Part shown: positions 1 to 5,474 of the stretch, piece by piece
How the letters are laid out: every line of letters begins with the position of its first letter
Numbering within the stretch: position 1 is the stretch's first letter
Notes under the pieces: generated by a model
What the model was told of the DNA's origin: nothing
Databases searched by the model: none
What the model saw: only the letters and a program-made list of their open reading frames with translations
Source: Deltaproteobacteria bacterium
Lineage (GTDB): Bacteria; Myxococcota_A; Polyangia; Polyangiales; Houyiibacteriaceae
Assembly (NCBI GenBank): GCA_027295555.1
Contig: JAPUKT010000225.1
Coordinates: forward strand, 1-6,419
Reading direction: 5' to 3'
Length of the DNA: 6,419 nt
Position numbers and translations under genes: made by a program

Positions 1-2
1 GC

Positions 3-278
3 CGCGAGTTCAAGGATGCCATCGGGTTGGACGAGTTGATGCGAGAAGGCGATCCGTTCCGCCCTCCGCCGGTCCCTCCTCGGGCTCGGCCCGTGCCGGT
101 GCAGCAGGGACAGCCCGAGCCGCAAGCGCAGCCTAAGCCGCAAGCCTCGACGCCGCCTCCAGTGCCCCGACCGAGTGACGCTACTCAAGCGCTTCAAAAG
201 CCTGCGACGCCCAGTCCGGTGGCCGAAGCGGAGGCGTCGCCCGATCCCGATGCGTCTGCCAAAACGAATCATCCATGA
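3..278 (+). CDS. C-terminal part of a TatB/TatA-like twin-arginine translocase subunit (5' end outside window)
   Basis: The reading frame is open from the left edge and ends at a TGA that overlaps the tatC start as ATGA. The visible part begins REFKDAIGLDELMREGDPF. This resembles the end of the amphipathic helix and the following charged stretch of TatA/TatB proteins. A tail of about 70 residues follows, very rich in Pro, Ala and Gln (repeated PQPQ/PKPQ-like runs), and is probably disordered and cytoplasmic. TatB binds twin-arginine precursors together with TatC in the inner membrane. The N-terminal membrane helix that would separate TatA from TatB is not in the window. The assignment therefore rests mainly on tight coupling to tatC and on the short conserved-looking segment. 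The internal TTG at 27 is not a likely real start because the frame continues upstream. The tail is longer than in many TatB proteins. Confidence 0.6.
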   Translation, partial: REFKDAIGLDELMREGDPFRPPPVPPRARPVPVQQGQPEPQAQPKPQASTPPPVPRPSDATQALQKPATPSPVAEAEASPDPDASAKTNHP

Positions 279-1075
279 CCGAGCCCATCCCCGCGACGGC
301 TCCCGAACCGCCCTCGGCCCCCGAAGACGATCAGGAGATGACCTTCTTCGAGCACCTCGGCGATCTCCGAGCACGCTTGCTTCGAAGCATCCTCGCCCTG
401 GTCCCCGCGGTTGCGATCGCTTGGTTCTTCAAGAAGGAGATCAAAGACTTCTTGATCGCTCCGCTTAAACCCGCGTGGGAGAGGCTCGACCTGCCGGGCG
501 AGGCGGTGTTGCGTTTCGCCGGACCTGCCGACGCCTTCATGATGTACATGAAGAACTCGATCATCGTGGGCGTCTTGTTGGCATCGCCCTGGATCTTCTG
601 GCAGCTGTGGATGTTCATCTCTCCCGGCCTCTACAAGAAGGAAAAGACGCTAGCGGTTCCGTTCATCGTCGCATCCACCGTGTGTTTCGTGGGCGGAGCG
701 GTGTTCGGGTACAAGCTCGTTTTCCCGGAAGCGTTCACGGTCTTGCTCGGCTTCAGCGACGAAACGCTCGTCGCGACACTGTTCGTCAAAGACTACATGC
801 CGTTTTTCCGGAGGATGCTGCTGGCGTTTGGCGTCGTCTTCGAGGTGCCCGTGATCGTCGCCTTCCTGGCAGGTGCGGGCATCGTGACCTGGCGGCAGCT
901 GCTGCAGTTCTCGCGCTGGTGGATCATCGTTGCGGCCTTCATCTCGATGCTGCTGACGCCCCAAGACGTCTACACCATGGTGATGATGTTGGTCCCGTTG
1001 GTGCTGCTCTACTTCGTCGGCGTCGGCGTCGCCTACGTGATCAGCTTGTTCCAGAAGAAAGGAGAGCAGGCCTAG
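275..1075 (+). CDS. tatC: Sec-independent (twin-arginine) protein translocase subunit TatC
   Basis: This is the polytopic inner-membrane TatC subunit, the receptor that recognises twin-arginine signal peptides and works with TatB and TatA to export folded proteins. At 266 aa it is of normal family size. The N-terminal signature FFEHLGDLRARL is at residues 24-35. Other family features are IAPL (61-64), SPGLYKKE with the conserved Glu at 123, VFPEAF (149-154), FEVPV with Glu190, and LTPQDVYT between the last two helices. About six hydrophobic segments fit the known topology. A Pro/Glu-rich stretch of roughly 20 residues precedes the signature and is longer than in E. coli TatC. The ATG sits in an ATGA overlap with the preceding tatB-like stop and has no clear Shine-Dalgarno, so translation is probably coupled. 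Identification is firm. Confidence 0.96.
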   Translation: MTEPIPATAPEPPSAPEDDQEMTFFEHLGDLRARLLRSILALVPAVAIAWFFKKEIKDFLIAPLKPAWERLDLPGEAVLRFAGPADAFMMYMKNSIIVGVLLASPWIFWQLWMFISPGLYKKEKTLAVPFIVASTVCFVGGAVFGYKLVFPEAFTVLLGFSDETLVATLFVKDYMPFFRRMLLAFGVVFEVPVIVAFLAGAGIVTWRQLLQFSRWWIIVAAFISMLLTPQDVYTMVMMLVPLVLLYFVGVGVAYVISLFQKKGEQA

Positions 1076-1078
1076 AGG

Positions 1079-1134
1079 GCGTGGTTGATTCCGGTCGGGC
1101 CTATGGCCCGTCAATGGGTCCCGCCCCACCGCCC
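1079..1134. repeat. Tandem repeat copy 1 (56 bp) with internal hairpin
   Basis: First of two near-identical units directly after the tatC stop. It contains CGGGCC-TAT-GGCCCG (1096-1110), a perfect 6-bp stem with a 3-nt loop, followed by a weaker TGGG/CCCA pairing (1115-1128). It differs from copy 2 by two substitutions and one single-base indel. One substitution falls in the hairpin loop, so the stem is intact in both copies. There is no T-run, so this is not a textbook Rho-independent terminator. Confidence 0.9.
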
Positions 1135-1140
1135 TGGGCA

Positions 1141-1197
1141 GCGTGGTTAATTCCCGGTCGGGCCTACGGCCCGTCAATGGGTCCCGCCCCACCGCCC
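1141..1197. repeat. Tandem repeat copy 2 (57 bp) with internal hairpin
   Basis: Second unit, offset 62 bp from copy 1 and separated from it by the six bases TGGGCA. The hairpin is CGGGCC-TAC-GGCCCG (1159-1173). The unit ends six bases before the stop codon of the convergent dehydrogenase gene, so the pair fills almost the whole gap between two convergent genes. Possible roles are a bidirectional transcription barrier or copies of a dispersed intergenic repeat family. The sequence alone cannot decide between them. Confidence 0.9.
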
Positions 1198-1202
1198 CCA
1201 CA

Positions 1203-2042
1203 CTATCGCCTAGGAACCGGGTAGGGTGGATACTTCGGGACGTCCTCGGGCACGACCCATTGTTCGCCCCAGATGCTCGCCCCACCGTCGATGTAGAACG
1301 TCTGGCCGGTGATGAAGTCTGCGTACCGTGACGCCAGGTACGTGATCAGGTGGGAGACTTCCTCGGCGGTGCCGAGACGATGGAGCGGGTTGGCCTTCTC
1401 CGCGATGTCGAGAAGCCCCGGGGGATACTGCTTGGTCCCGCTCGTGACGATCACGCCGGGCGCCACCGCGTTGCTGCGGATGCCATGCATTGCCCACTCG
1501 ACTGCGAGGGTCTTGGTCATGTTGTCGACCCCCGCCCGTGCGGCGCCGGTATGGACCATACCGGGGAAGCCGCGAACGACACTTGCGATGATGTTCACGA
1601 TGCGGCCTCGCTTTTGCGGGATCATCGCTTTGTTCGCCACCGCGTGGGTCATCGCCCAGGTACCGACCAAGTTGTTGCGGACGACCGCCTGAAACCCCTT
1701 CGCCGAGAGCGCCTCGGCGGTCGTCGGAAACTGTCCGCCCGCGTTGTTGACCAGGACGTCGATGCGACCGAAACGCTCGACCACTGCGTCGACGAACGTA
1801 TCGACCATCTCGGGTTCGCGAATGTCACAGGGAGCGCCGAAGGCTTCGATACCCTGGGACCCGAGCCTGTTCACCGCCTTTCGAAGAGGCTCCGGCCGCC
1901 TCCCGCAGATCGCGACCTTTGCCCCGAGAAGGCCCATTTCCGACGCGGAGGCCAGACCGATCCCGGTCCCTCCGCCCGTTATCAAGACGACTTCGTCGGA
2001 GAACAACCCGTCCGCGTACACCTGATCCATGGTGCGGCTCAT
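1203..2042 (-). CDS. Short-chain dehydrogenase/reductase of the PECR-like (trans-2-enoyl-CoA / 2,4-dienoyl-CoA reductase) type
   Basis: A 279-aa Rossmann-fold oxidoreductase. The cofactor motif TGGGTGIG is at residues 22-29. GRR at 47-49 follows the second strand and suggests NADP(H). CDI (72-74) and NNAGGQF (99-105) are also present. At the usual YxxxK site the protein reads HTGAARAG (164-171), so Thr and Arg replace the classical Tyr and Lys. From memory, human peroxisomal PECR reads HSGAARAG here and also shares the NNxGGQF and APGVI motifs, the FITGQ...DGG segment and a C-terminal tail after the last strand. This points to enoyl-CoA or dienoyl-CoA reduction in fatty-acid metabolism rather than a generic alcohol dehydrogenase; the substrate is inferred. 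The ATG at 2042 gives full length. A second Met at residue 5 is an equally plausible start, and neither has a strong Shine-Dalgarno. It lies 47 bp downstream of the response regulator on the same strand and may be co-transcribed with it. Confidence 0.88.
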   Translation of the reverse strand: MSRTMDQVYADGLFSDEVVLITGGGTGIGLASASEMGLLGAKVAICGRRPEPLRKAVNRLGSQGIEAFGAPCDIREPEMVDTFVDAVVERFGRIDVLVNNAGGQFPTTAEALSAKGFQAVVRNNLVGTWAMTHAVANKAMIPQKRGRIVNIIASVVRGFPGMVHTGAARAGVDNMTKTLAVEWAMHGIRSNAVAPGVIVTSGTKQYPPGLLDIAEKANPLHRLGTAEEVSHLITYLASRYADFITGQTFYIDGGASIWGEQWVVPEDVPKYPPYPVPRR

Positions 2043-2070
2043 ACCACCGGACGCTCGCTCAGACGACGTA

Positions 2071-2084
2071 AGGGCTCGAGCCCT
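2071..2084. promoter_or_regulatory. Perfect 14-bp palindrome between the response regulator and the dehydrogenase
   Basis: AGGGCTCGAGCCCT reads the same on both strands. It lies 5 bp past the stop of the regulator gene and 28 bp before the dehydrogenase start. It could be an operator for a dimeric regulator or a short RNA stem (about 5 bp around a TCGA loop) that weakly attenuates transcription. No T-run follows on the minus strand, so a strong intrinsic terminator is unlikely. The palindrome is seen directly; any function is inference. Confidence 0.4.
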
Positions 2085-2089
2085 AAGCC

Positions 2090-2482
2090 TCAGCCGGTGG
2101 CTGCAGGCTCCTCAGCAGGCGCGTGGGTAACCACGAGCTCCAGCAAATCCTCGGCAAAAAATGGCTTCCCGAGGGTTGCAGCCACCTTGAGATTGCGGGC
2201 GATTTCGTTGCGAGCGGTGCTTGCGCTCAACAGGATGACCGGGACGTCGACGTGCCTCCATCGACGGCGGAACTCGCGCAGAAACATCTCGCCATCTTCG
2301 ATGGGCAACATCAGATCGACGATCATGAGATCCGGAAGTTGCACTCCGCACTGCGCCAACGCCGACGGCGCATCACCGGCTGGGATCACCGCGTAGCCTT
2401 CTTTTTGGAGCAGCACCTGCAACAAATGGCGAACTGAAGGGTCGTCGTCGAGAACCAAGATGGTCGTCTTCGTGGCCACCAT
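2090..2482 (-). CDS. Single-domain (CheY-like) response regulator receiver protein
   Basis: This 130-aa protein consists of one receiver domain with no output domain. The acidic pair Asp12/Asp13 (in LVLDDDPSVR), phospho-acceptor Asp56 (VDLMLP), Ser86 (ILLSAS) and Lys106 (LGKPF) are all present, so it should be phosphorylatable. Such proteins act by protein-protein contact as relays, motility switches or phosphate sinks. After the last helix there is an Ala/Glu/Pro-rich tail of roughly 12 residues. No histidine kinase is in the window, so its partner is unknown. The ATG at 2482 is preceded by AGGA four bases upstream, and that Shine-Dalgarno lies inside an inverted repeat. The dehydrogenase gene follows on the same strand. 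Confidence 0.93.
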   Translation of the reverse strand: MVATKTTILVLDDDPSVRHLLQVLLQKEGYAVIPAGDAPSALAQCGVQLPDLMIVDLMLPIEDGEMFLREFRRRWRHVDVPVILLSASTARNEIARNLKVAATLGKPFFAEDLLELVVTHAPAEEPAATG

Positions 2483-2484
2483 TG

Positions 2485-2499
2485 CATCCTAACAGGATG
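2485..2499. promoter_or_regulatory. Inverted repeat overlapping the response-regulator ribosome-binding site
   Basis: CATCCT-AAC-AGGATG is a perfect 6-bp inverted repeat with a 3-nt loop. If one bulged T is allowed, outer bases extend it (TGCATCCT against AGGATGTGCA). On the minus strand the AGGA Shine-Dalgarno of the response regulator forms part of one arm, just before the ATG at 2482. It could hide the ribosome-binding site in mRNA or be an operator in the divergent promoter region. The geometry is seen; the role is inferred. Confidence 0.4.
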
Positions 2500-2557
2500 T
2501 GCAGGGTTCGCGAATATGCGCCGACTGCCTACATGAGAGCTGCTAGGCTCACCTGAC

Positions 2558-3148
2558 ATGACGATCTGGGTGAAAGCAGTATTTCTCGCGGCGTGTGTTG
2601 CAATGTTGGGCTGTGGAGCGTCGAAACCGATCACGCCGGATCCTCTGGTGATCGCACCGGTCGATCTCTATCCGCTGCGTACTGGCAACGCGTGGTCGTA
2701 CGACGTCAACACCGGTGAGCCATCGAGCACGCTTGCCGTGACGCGCGTCGAGACCGTGCACGGGTCGATCGCAACGGTGCGTACCGGGCAAGGGAGCGTG
2801 AGGTACGACATTCGCGAAGAAGGCATTTACGTCGTGTCCGATGGTGCATGGCTCTTTCGCGCACCGTTCGAAGAAGGGGCGAGTTGGCCAGCGCGGGGTG
2901 GCCGCACCGGCCGCCTCGTGTCGACCGAAGCCTCGATCGAAACCCCAGCCGGAAGCTTCAGTGGCTGCCTCGAGGTCGTCGAAACCGGCGGCAAGCTCGA
3001 TCTTGAAGTCCGAACCATCTATTGCCCGTTCGTCGGTCCCGTGGCCGTCGATTCCACGATGCGTTCGAACGTATCGGATCGTGAGATCTCGGTGCATGCG
3101 CGGCTCCGCGGATACGACGTGAAGGGAGGCGCCTCGCTCACTCCGTAG
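2558..3148 (+). CDS. Predicted lipoprotein of unknown function
   Basis: A 196-aa protein with an N-terminal signal: a short start with Lys6, a hydrophobic stretch (7-18) and a lipobox-like AMLGC with Cys19 as the probable lipidated residue. The Met at -3 is not the most common lipobox residue. The mature part begins with a Pro-rich linker and then PLRTGNAWSYDV (39-50), a pattern seen in uncharacterised secreted proteins of this kind. It is followed by alternating hydrophobic/polar stretches that look beta-rich. TPAGSFSGCLEVVE (129-142) and YCPFVGPV (155-162) carry Cys137 and Cys156, which could pair in the periplasm. I do not recognise a named family. It is divergent from the response regulator across a 75-bp gap. 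Its 3' end overlaps the convergent PEGA-domain gene by 11 bp. The Shine-Dalgarno is weak (AGG about 10 bases upstream). Confidence 0.8.
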   Translation: MTIWVKAVFLAACVAMLGCGASKPITPDPLVIAPVDLYPLRTGNAWSYDVNTGEPSSTLAVTRVETVHGSIATVRTGQGSVRYDIREEGIYVVSDGAWLFRAPFEEGASWPARGGRTGRLVSTEASIETPAGSFSGCLEVVETGGKLDLEVRTIYCPFVGPVAVDSTMRSNVSDREISVHARLRGYDVKGGASLTP

Positions 3149-3548
3149 CTGGCTGAACCGGGACTTCGACGAAGTCGTCTCGGAGCTCCACGACCAGCGA
3201 CAACGAGCCGGCCGCGAGGAAGACTTGGCGCCAAGCACGGCCGCTCGGATCCCGCACCTCGAGCGCATGTCGCACGCCAGGAGTCACGCCAAACACGGTG
3301 TTCTCGATTTTCCTGCCGTCCAACGTCACCTCGGCACCCGGTGGAACCCCTAACAGCTCCACCTTCGTTGTGAGGCCGTCGCTCGGTGGCACTCGGGCCT
3401 GCCTTCTCGCTGGGTTTCGTTCGAGGAGCGCCCACGCGATGGCGACCAGCACCGCGAGGACCGCCACCGCCATCATCCAGCGGCTGTCCAATACGCGCCC
3501 TACACCGCGTCGGGGTGTTGCTTCGTCGCCTGTCTTCGGGTCGGCCAT
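3138..3548 (-). CDS. Membrane-anchored PEGA-domain protein
   Basis: A 136-aa protein with a short charged N-terminus, one transmembrane helix (about residues 24-42), an Arg/Pro-rich linker and a beta-rich domain at about 62-122. Within that domain, LLGVPPGAEVTLDGRKI (65-81), then TPGVRHALEV and a final SLVVEL strand, fit the PEGA pattern (PpGAxVxlDG...pG.h.l.V). PEGA domains are small surface-associated beta modules, common on envelope proteins and Ser/Thr kinases of myxobacteria-like organisms. Here it is the only domain. With Arg residues on both sides of the helix the topology is not certain; the PEGA part is probably periplasmic. The ATG at 3548 has GGAG six bases upstream, and a sigma70-like promoter is seen further upstream. 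It is convergent with, and overlaps, the lipoprotein gene. The exact role is unknown. Confidence 0.78.
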   Translation of the reverse strand: MADPKTGDEATPRRGVGRVLDSRWMMAVAVLAVLVAIAWALLERNPARRQARVPPSDGLTTKVELLGVPPGAEVTLDGRKIENTVFGVTPGVRHALEVRDPSGRAWRQVFLAAGSLSLVVELRDDFVEVPVQPATE

Positions 3549-3594
3549 GGCTGCTCCGCGTCGCCACGGCTTTCACGTGCGCGATCGCATTGCC

Positions 3595-3624
3595 ATTGTA
3601 GGATGCTCCCTCATGTTTCGTCAT
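3595..3624 (-). promoter_or_regulatory. Candidate sigma70-type promoter for the PEGA-domain gene
   Basis: On the minus strand, ATGACG (3624-3619, four of six matches to TTGACA) is followed by an 18-bp spacer and TACAAT (3600-3595, five of six matches to TATAAT). This would start transcription roughly 40 bases before the ATG at 3548. It is the best promoter match in the window, found by eye. On the plus strand the overlapping TTGCCA (3590-3595) could be a -35 for the ABC genes, but no good -10 follows. Confidence 0.4.
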
Positions 3625-3640
3625 CTTCCCAGGCGGTTTC

Positions 3641-4567
3641 GTGGTGACACCAGCCATTCTTGAGGCGCGAGGCCTCACCAAGAGCTACGGAGGTCGGGTC
3701 GTTGTCGATCATCTGAACCTCGATTGCCGTTCTGGGTCCGTGCTCGGCCTTCTCGGTCCGAACGGCGCCGGAAAGACGACGACGCTTCGGATGCTCTACG
3801 GCTTCGTGTCACCGGAGGAGGGCACCATTTCCTATGCAGGGAAGGAGTTTTCGAAGCATCGCTCCCAGGTCAAGCGCATGATCGGCGTCTGCACACAGGA
3901 GAACTCGCTCGATTACGACTTTACGGTTGCTCAAAACCTCTTCATCTACGCGAGCTATTTTCGACCGAGGGTCGAGAACCTCGAACACCGCGTTGCCGAG
4001 CTGCTAGAGCGCTTCGGGCTGGCTCCCTACGCCGACGCCTCGCCTCATGTGCTGTCCGGCGGTTTCGTACGGCGGCTCTTGATCGCACGGTCGATCGTCC
4101 ATCGCCCGAGCGTGCTCTTCCTCGACGAGCCCACCACCGGCTTGGATCCCAACGCTCGACTCGATGCATGGGAGCTCATCGACAGCATGCGGTCCGAGGG
4201 TCTCGCGATCATTCTGACGACCCACTACATGGATGAGGCCGAGCGCTTGAGCGACCAGCTCCTCGTCCTTCACGAGGGACGTGACGTTGCGCACGGGGAG
4301 CCTCATCGCGTCATCGGAGATCTCCTGGGCGACCACGTTGTCGTCATTCCGCGCCACGAGCCTGCGCGGGATCGGATCGAAACCTGGCTTCAGAGTCGCG
4401 GAGCCGAGCAGGTGGCCACCGTGCTGGGCGAGCTCCGCATTCCGGTTAGCAAGGACGACTTGGTGGCCTTGTCGTCCGAGTTCGAGGGCGCCACCTGGCA
4501 GGTTCGGCCCCCCAATCTCGATGACTTCTTCATCGCTCTCGCCCGGCGAAACCGGAGGATTCGATGA
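3641..4567 (+). CDS. ABC transporter ATP-binding protein, NodI/ABC-2 exporter type
   Basis: This is the cytoplasmic ATPase of a two-gene ABC-2 exporter, 308 aa. All core motifs are present: A-loop Tyr16, Walker A GPNGAGKT (39-46), Q-loop Gln86, signature LSGGF (138-142), Walker B VLFLDEPTTGLDP (158-170) and H-loop His195 (TTHYMDEAERL). The signature has Phe where Gln or Met is usual (NodI-type proteins have LSGGMKRR; here LSGGFVRR). The SLDYDFTVAQN stretch after the Q-loop and a C-terminal extension of roughly 90 residues also fit the NodI/DrrA-like group. The annotated start is GTG 3641. GTG at 3644 is an equally good start, since AGGCGG (3631-3636) is seven bases from it and four from the first. 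The gene overlaps the permease by ATGA. The cargo cannot be told; NodI likeness suggests a lipid, glycolipid or polysaccharide-type substrate, but that is inference. Confidence 0.94.
   Translation: MVTPAILEARGLTKSYGGRVVVDHLNLDCRSGSVLGLLGPNGAGKTTTLRMLYGFVSPEEGTISYAGKEFSKHRSQVKRMIGVCTQENSLDYDFTVAQNLFIYASYFRPRVENLEHRVAELLERFGLAPYADASPHVLSGGFVRRLLIARSIVHRPSVLFLDEPTTGLDPNARLDAWELIDSMRSEGLAIILTTHYMDEAERLSDQLLVLHEGRDVAHGEPHRVIGDLLGDHVVVIPRHEPARDRIETWLQSRGAEQVATVLGELRIPVSKDDLVALSSEFEGATWQVRPPNLDDFFIALARRNRRIR
4554..4558 (+). promoter_or_regulatory. Strong Shine-Dalgarno for the ABC permease
   Basis: GGAGG sits five bases before the ATG at 4564, inside the last codons of the ATPase gene. It fixes the permease start and suggests re-initiation in addition to the ATGA coupling. 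Confidence 0.75.
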
Positions 4568-5382
4568 GCGCCGCCGAAAGCCTCACCGCAGCGGTGCATT
4601 GGCAGTCGTGGGCGGTATTCAGGCGAAACGCCCTCGTTTTCCTTCGAAATTGGCGGACCGCCGTCATTCCGCCGGCCATGGAGCCCGTAATCTTCTTCGT
4701 CGCGTTCGGCATCGGCTTCAGCGGTTACATCGAGGACCTCGACTACCACGGGGTCCACATCAACTATGCAACCTACGTCGCGGCCGGGTTGATCGCGTAC
4801 ACGGGGTTCGGCACGCCATACTACGAGGCGCTCTATGCCGCCTACGTTCGCATGTTCTACCAGAAGACGTGGGACGGCATCTTGGCGACTCAGGTCGAGC
4901 TTCCGAGCGTCGTTTGGGGCGAGATCCTCTGGGCGTCGGTACGCGGGATGGTCAACATCTCAATCGTTAGCGCCGTCATCGCCGTCTTCGATTTGATCGG
5001 CGTGGTCGACGTCAACCTCGCGTTCCTCGTGTTCATGCCCTTTCTCGGCTTCATTGCAGGCTGTGCCTTCGCGTCGTTCGCACTGATCTTCACTGCGATC
5101 GTGCCTGCGATCGATCACATGAACTATCCGGTGTTCCTAATCGGTTGGCCGTTGAGCCTGGTGAGCAACACTTTCTTCCCGATCGAGCCGCAGAACGAGG
5201 TGCTTCGCATGCTGTGGCAAATCAATCCCGTGTACCAGCTCGCGGAGGCTGCACGGGGTCTTTTGGTCCTCGGAAACCCCGGTCCGCACCTCATCGGGCT
5301 GCTTGGATCGACCGTGCTTTTCCTGGTTCCGTGCACGCTGCTGTCGGTCCGATTGACCCGTCGGCGAGTCCTCGGCGACTGA
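4564..5382 (+). CDS. ABC-2 type transporter permease, NodJ-like
   Basis: A 272-aa integral membrane protein that pairs with the ATPase just upstream (ATGA overlap, strong Shine-Dalgarno). It has a cytoplasmic N-terminal amphipathic segment (about 12-32) and about six membrane helices, near 33-52, 69-87, 125-147, 151-178, 189-206 and 238-262. Family features include the coupling-helix region YQKTWDGILATQVELPSVVW (99-118), GEILWASVRG (119-128) and the PLSLVSNTFFPIE stretch (196-208) typical of ABC-2 permeases. The NodJ-like layout suggests export of a lipid- or sugar-linked molecule from the inner membrane. No glycan or nodulation genes are nearby to name the cargo. The protein appears full length and ends in a basic cytoplasmic tail (RLTRRR). 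Confidence 0.93.
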   Translation: MSAAESLTAAVHWQSWAVFRRNALVFLRNWRTAVIPPAMEPVIFFVAFGIGFSGYIEDLDYHGVHINYATYVAAGLIAYTGFGTPYYEALYAAYVRMFYQKTWDGILATQVELPSVVWGEILWASVRGMVNISIVSAVIAVFDLIGVVDVNLAFLVFMPFLGFIAGCAFASFALIFTAIVPAIDHMNYPVFLIGWPLSLVSNTFFPIEPQNEVLRMLWQINPVYQLAEAARGLLVLGNPGPHLIGLLGSTVLFLVPCTLLSVRLTRRRVLGD

Positions 5383-5474
5383 GCCCGGACGAGCCAGAAA
5401 TTCATTTGTCAGATCAAGGGCTTAGAGACCCGATCGGGCCTTGCATTAGACCCCTCTTGAGGCTAGAAACCGCT
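5383..5474 (+). promoter_or_regulatory. Intergenic region upstream of gyrB with palindrome; promoter not resolved
   Basis: This 92-bp gap holds the perfect palindrome CCCGATCGGG (5429-5438), enclosed by CAAGG (5415-5419) and CCTTG (5439-5443), which could form a larger imperfect stem-loop. No T-run follows, so a terminator for the ABC genes is doubtful. TTGCAT (5441-5446), 17 bp, then TAGAAA (5464-5469) is a weak promoter-like pair that would place the start almost at the gyrB ATG. The only Shine-Dalgarno-like sequence is GAGG at 5459-5462, about 12 bases from the ATG. All of these are tentative. Confidence 0.3.

Noticed and set aside
475..1224. Plus-strand frame ending in a repeated GRAYGPSMGPAPPP peptide
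   Set aside because: The peptide repeat is only the translation of the intergenic DNA repeat; the rest is an out-of-frame reading of tatC.
1350..2396. 348-codon plus-strand open frame across the dehydrogenase and response regulator
   Set aside because: It is antisense to two genes with clear motifs, and its Arg/His-rich composition shows no domain.
2549..3268. 239-codon minus-strand open frame opposite the lipoprotein
   Set aside because: It overlaps the lipoprotein, the divergent gap and part of the PEGA gene in another frame. It has an Arg/Cys-rich shadow composition and no motif.
3581..3588. GCGATCGC octamer (HIP1-like)
   Set aside because: A single copy in a GC-rich window is expected by chance and does not indicate a cyanobacterium.
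3613..3663. Possible 16-codon leader peptide overlapping the ABC ATPase start
   Set aside because: Only a bare ATG with a weak GGA upstream; it has no attenuator structure and no regulatory codon run.
5383..5445. Rho-independent terminator after the ABC permease
   Set aside because: The stems around 5415-5443 are imperfect and no T-run follows.
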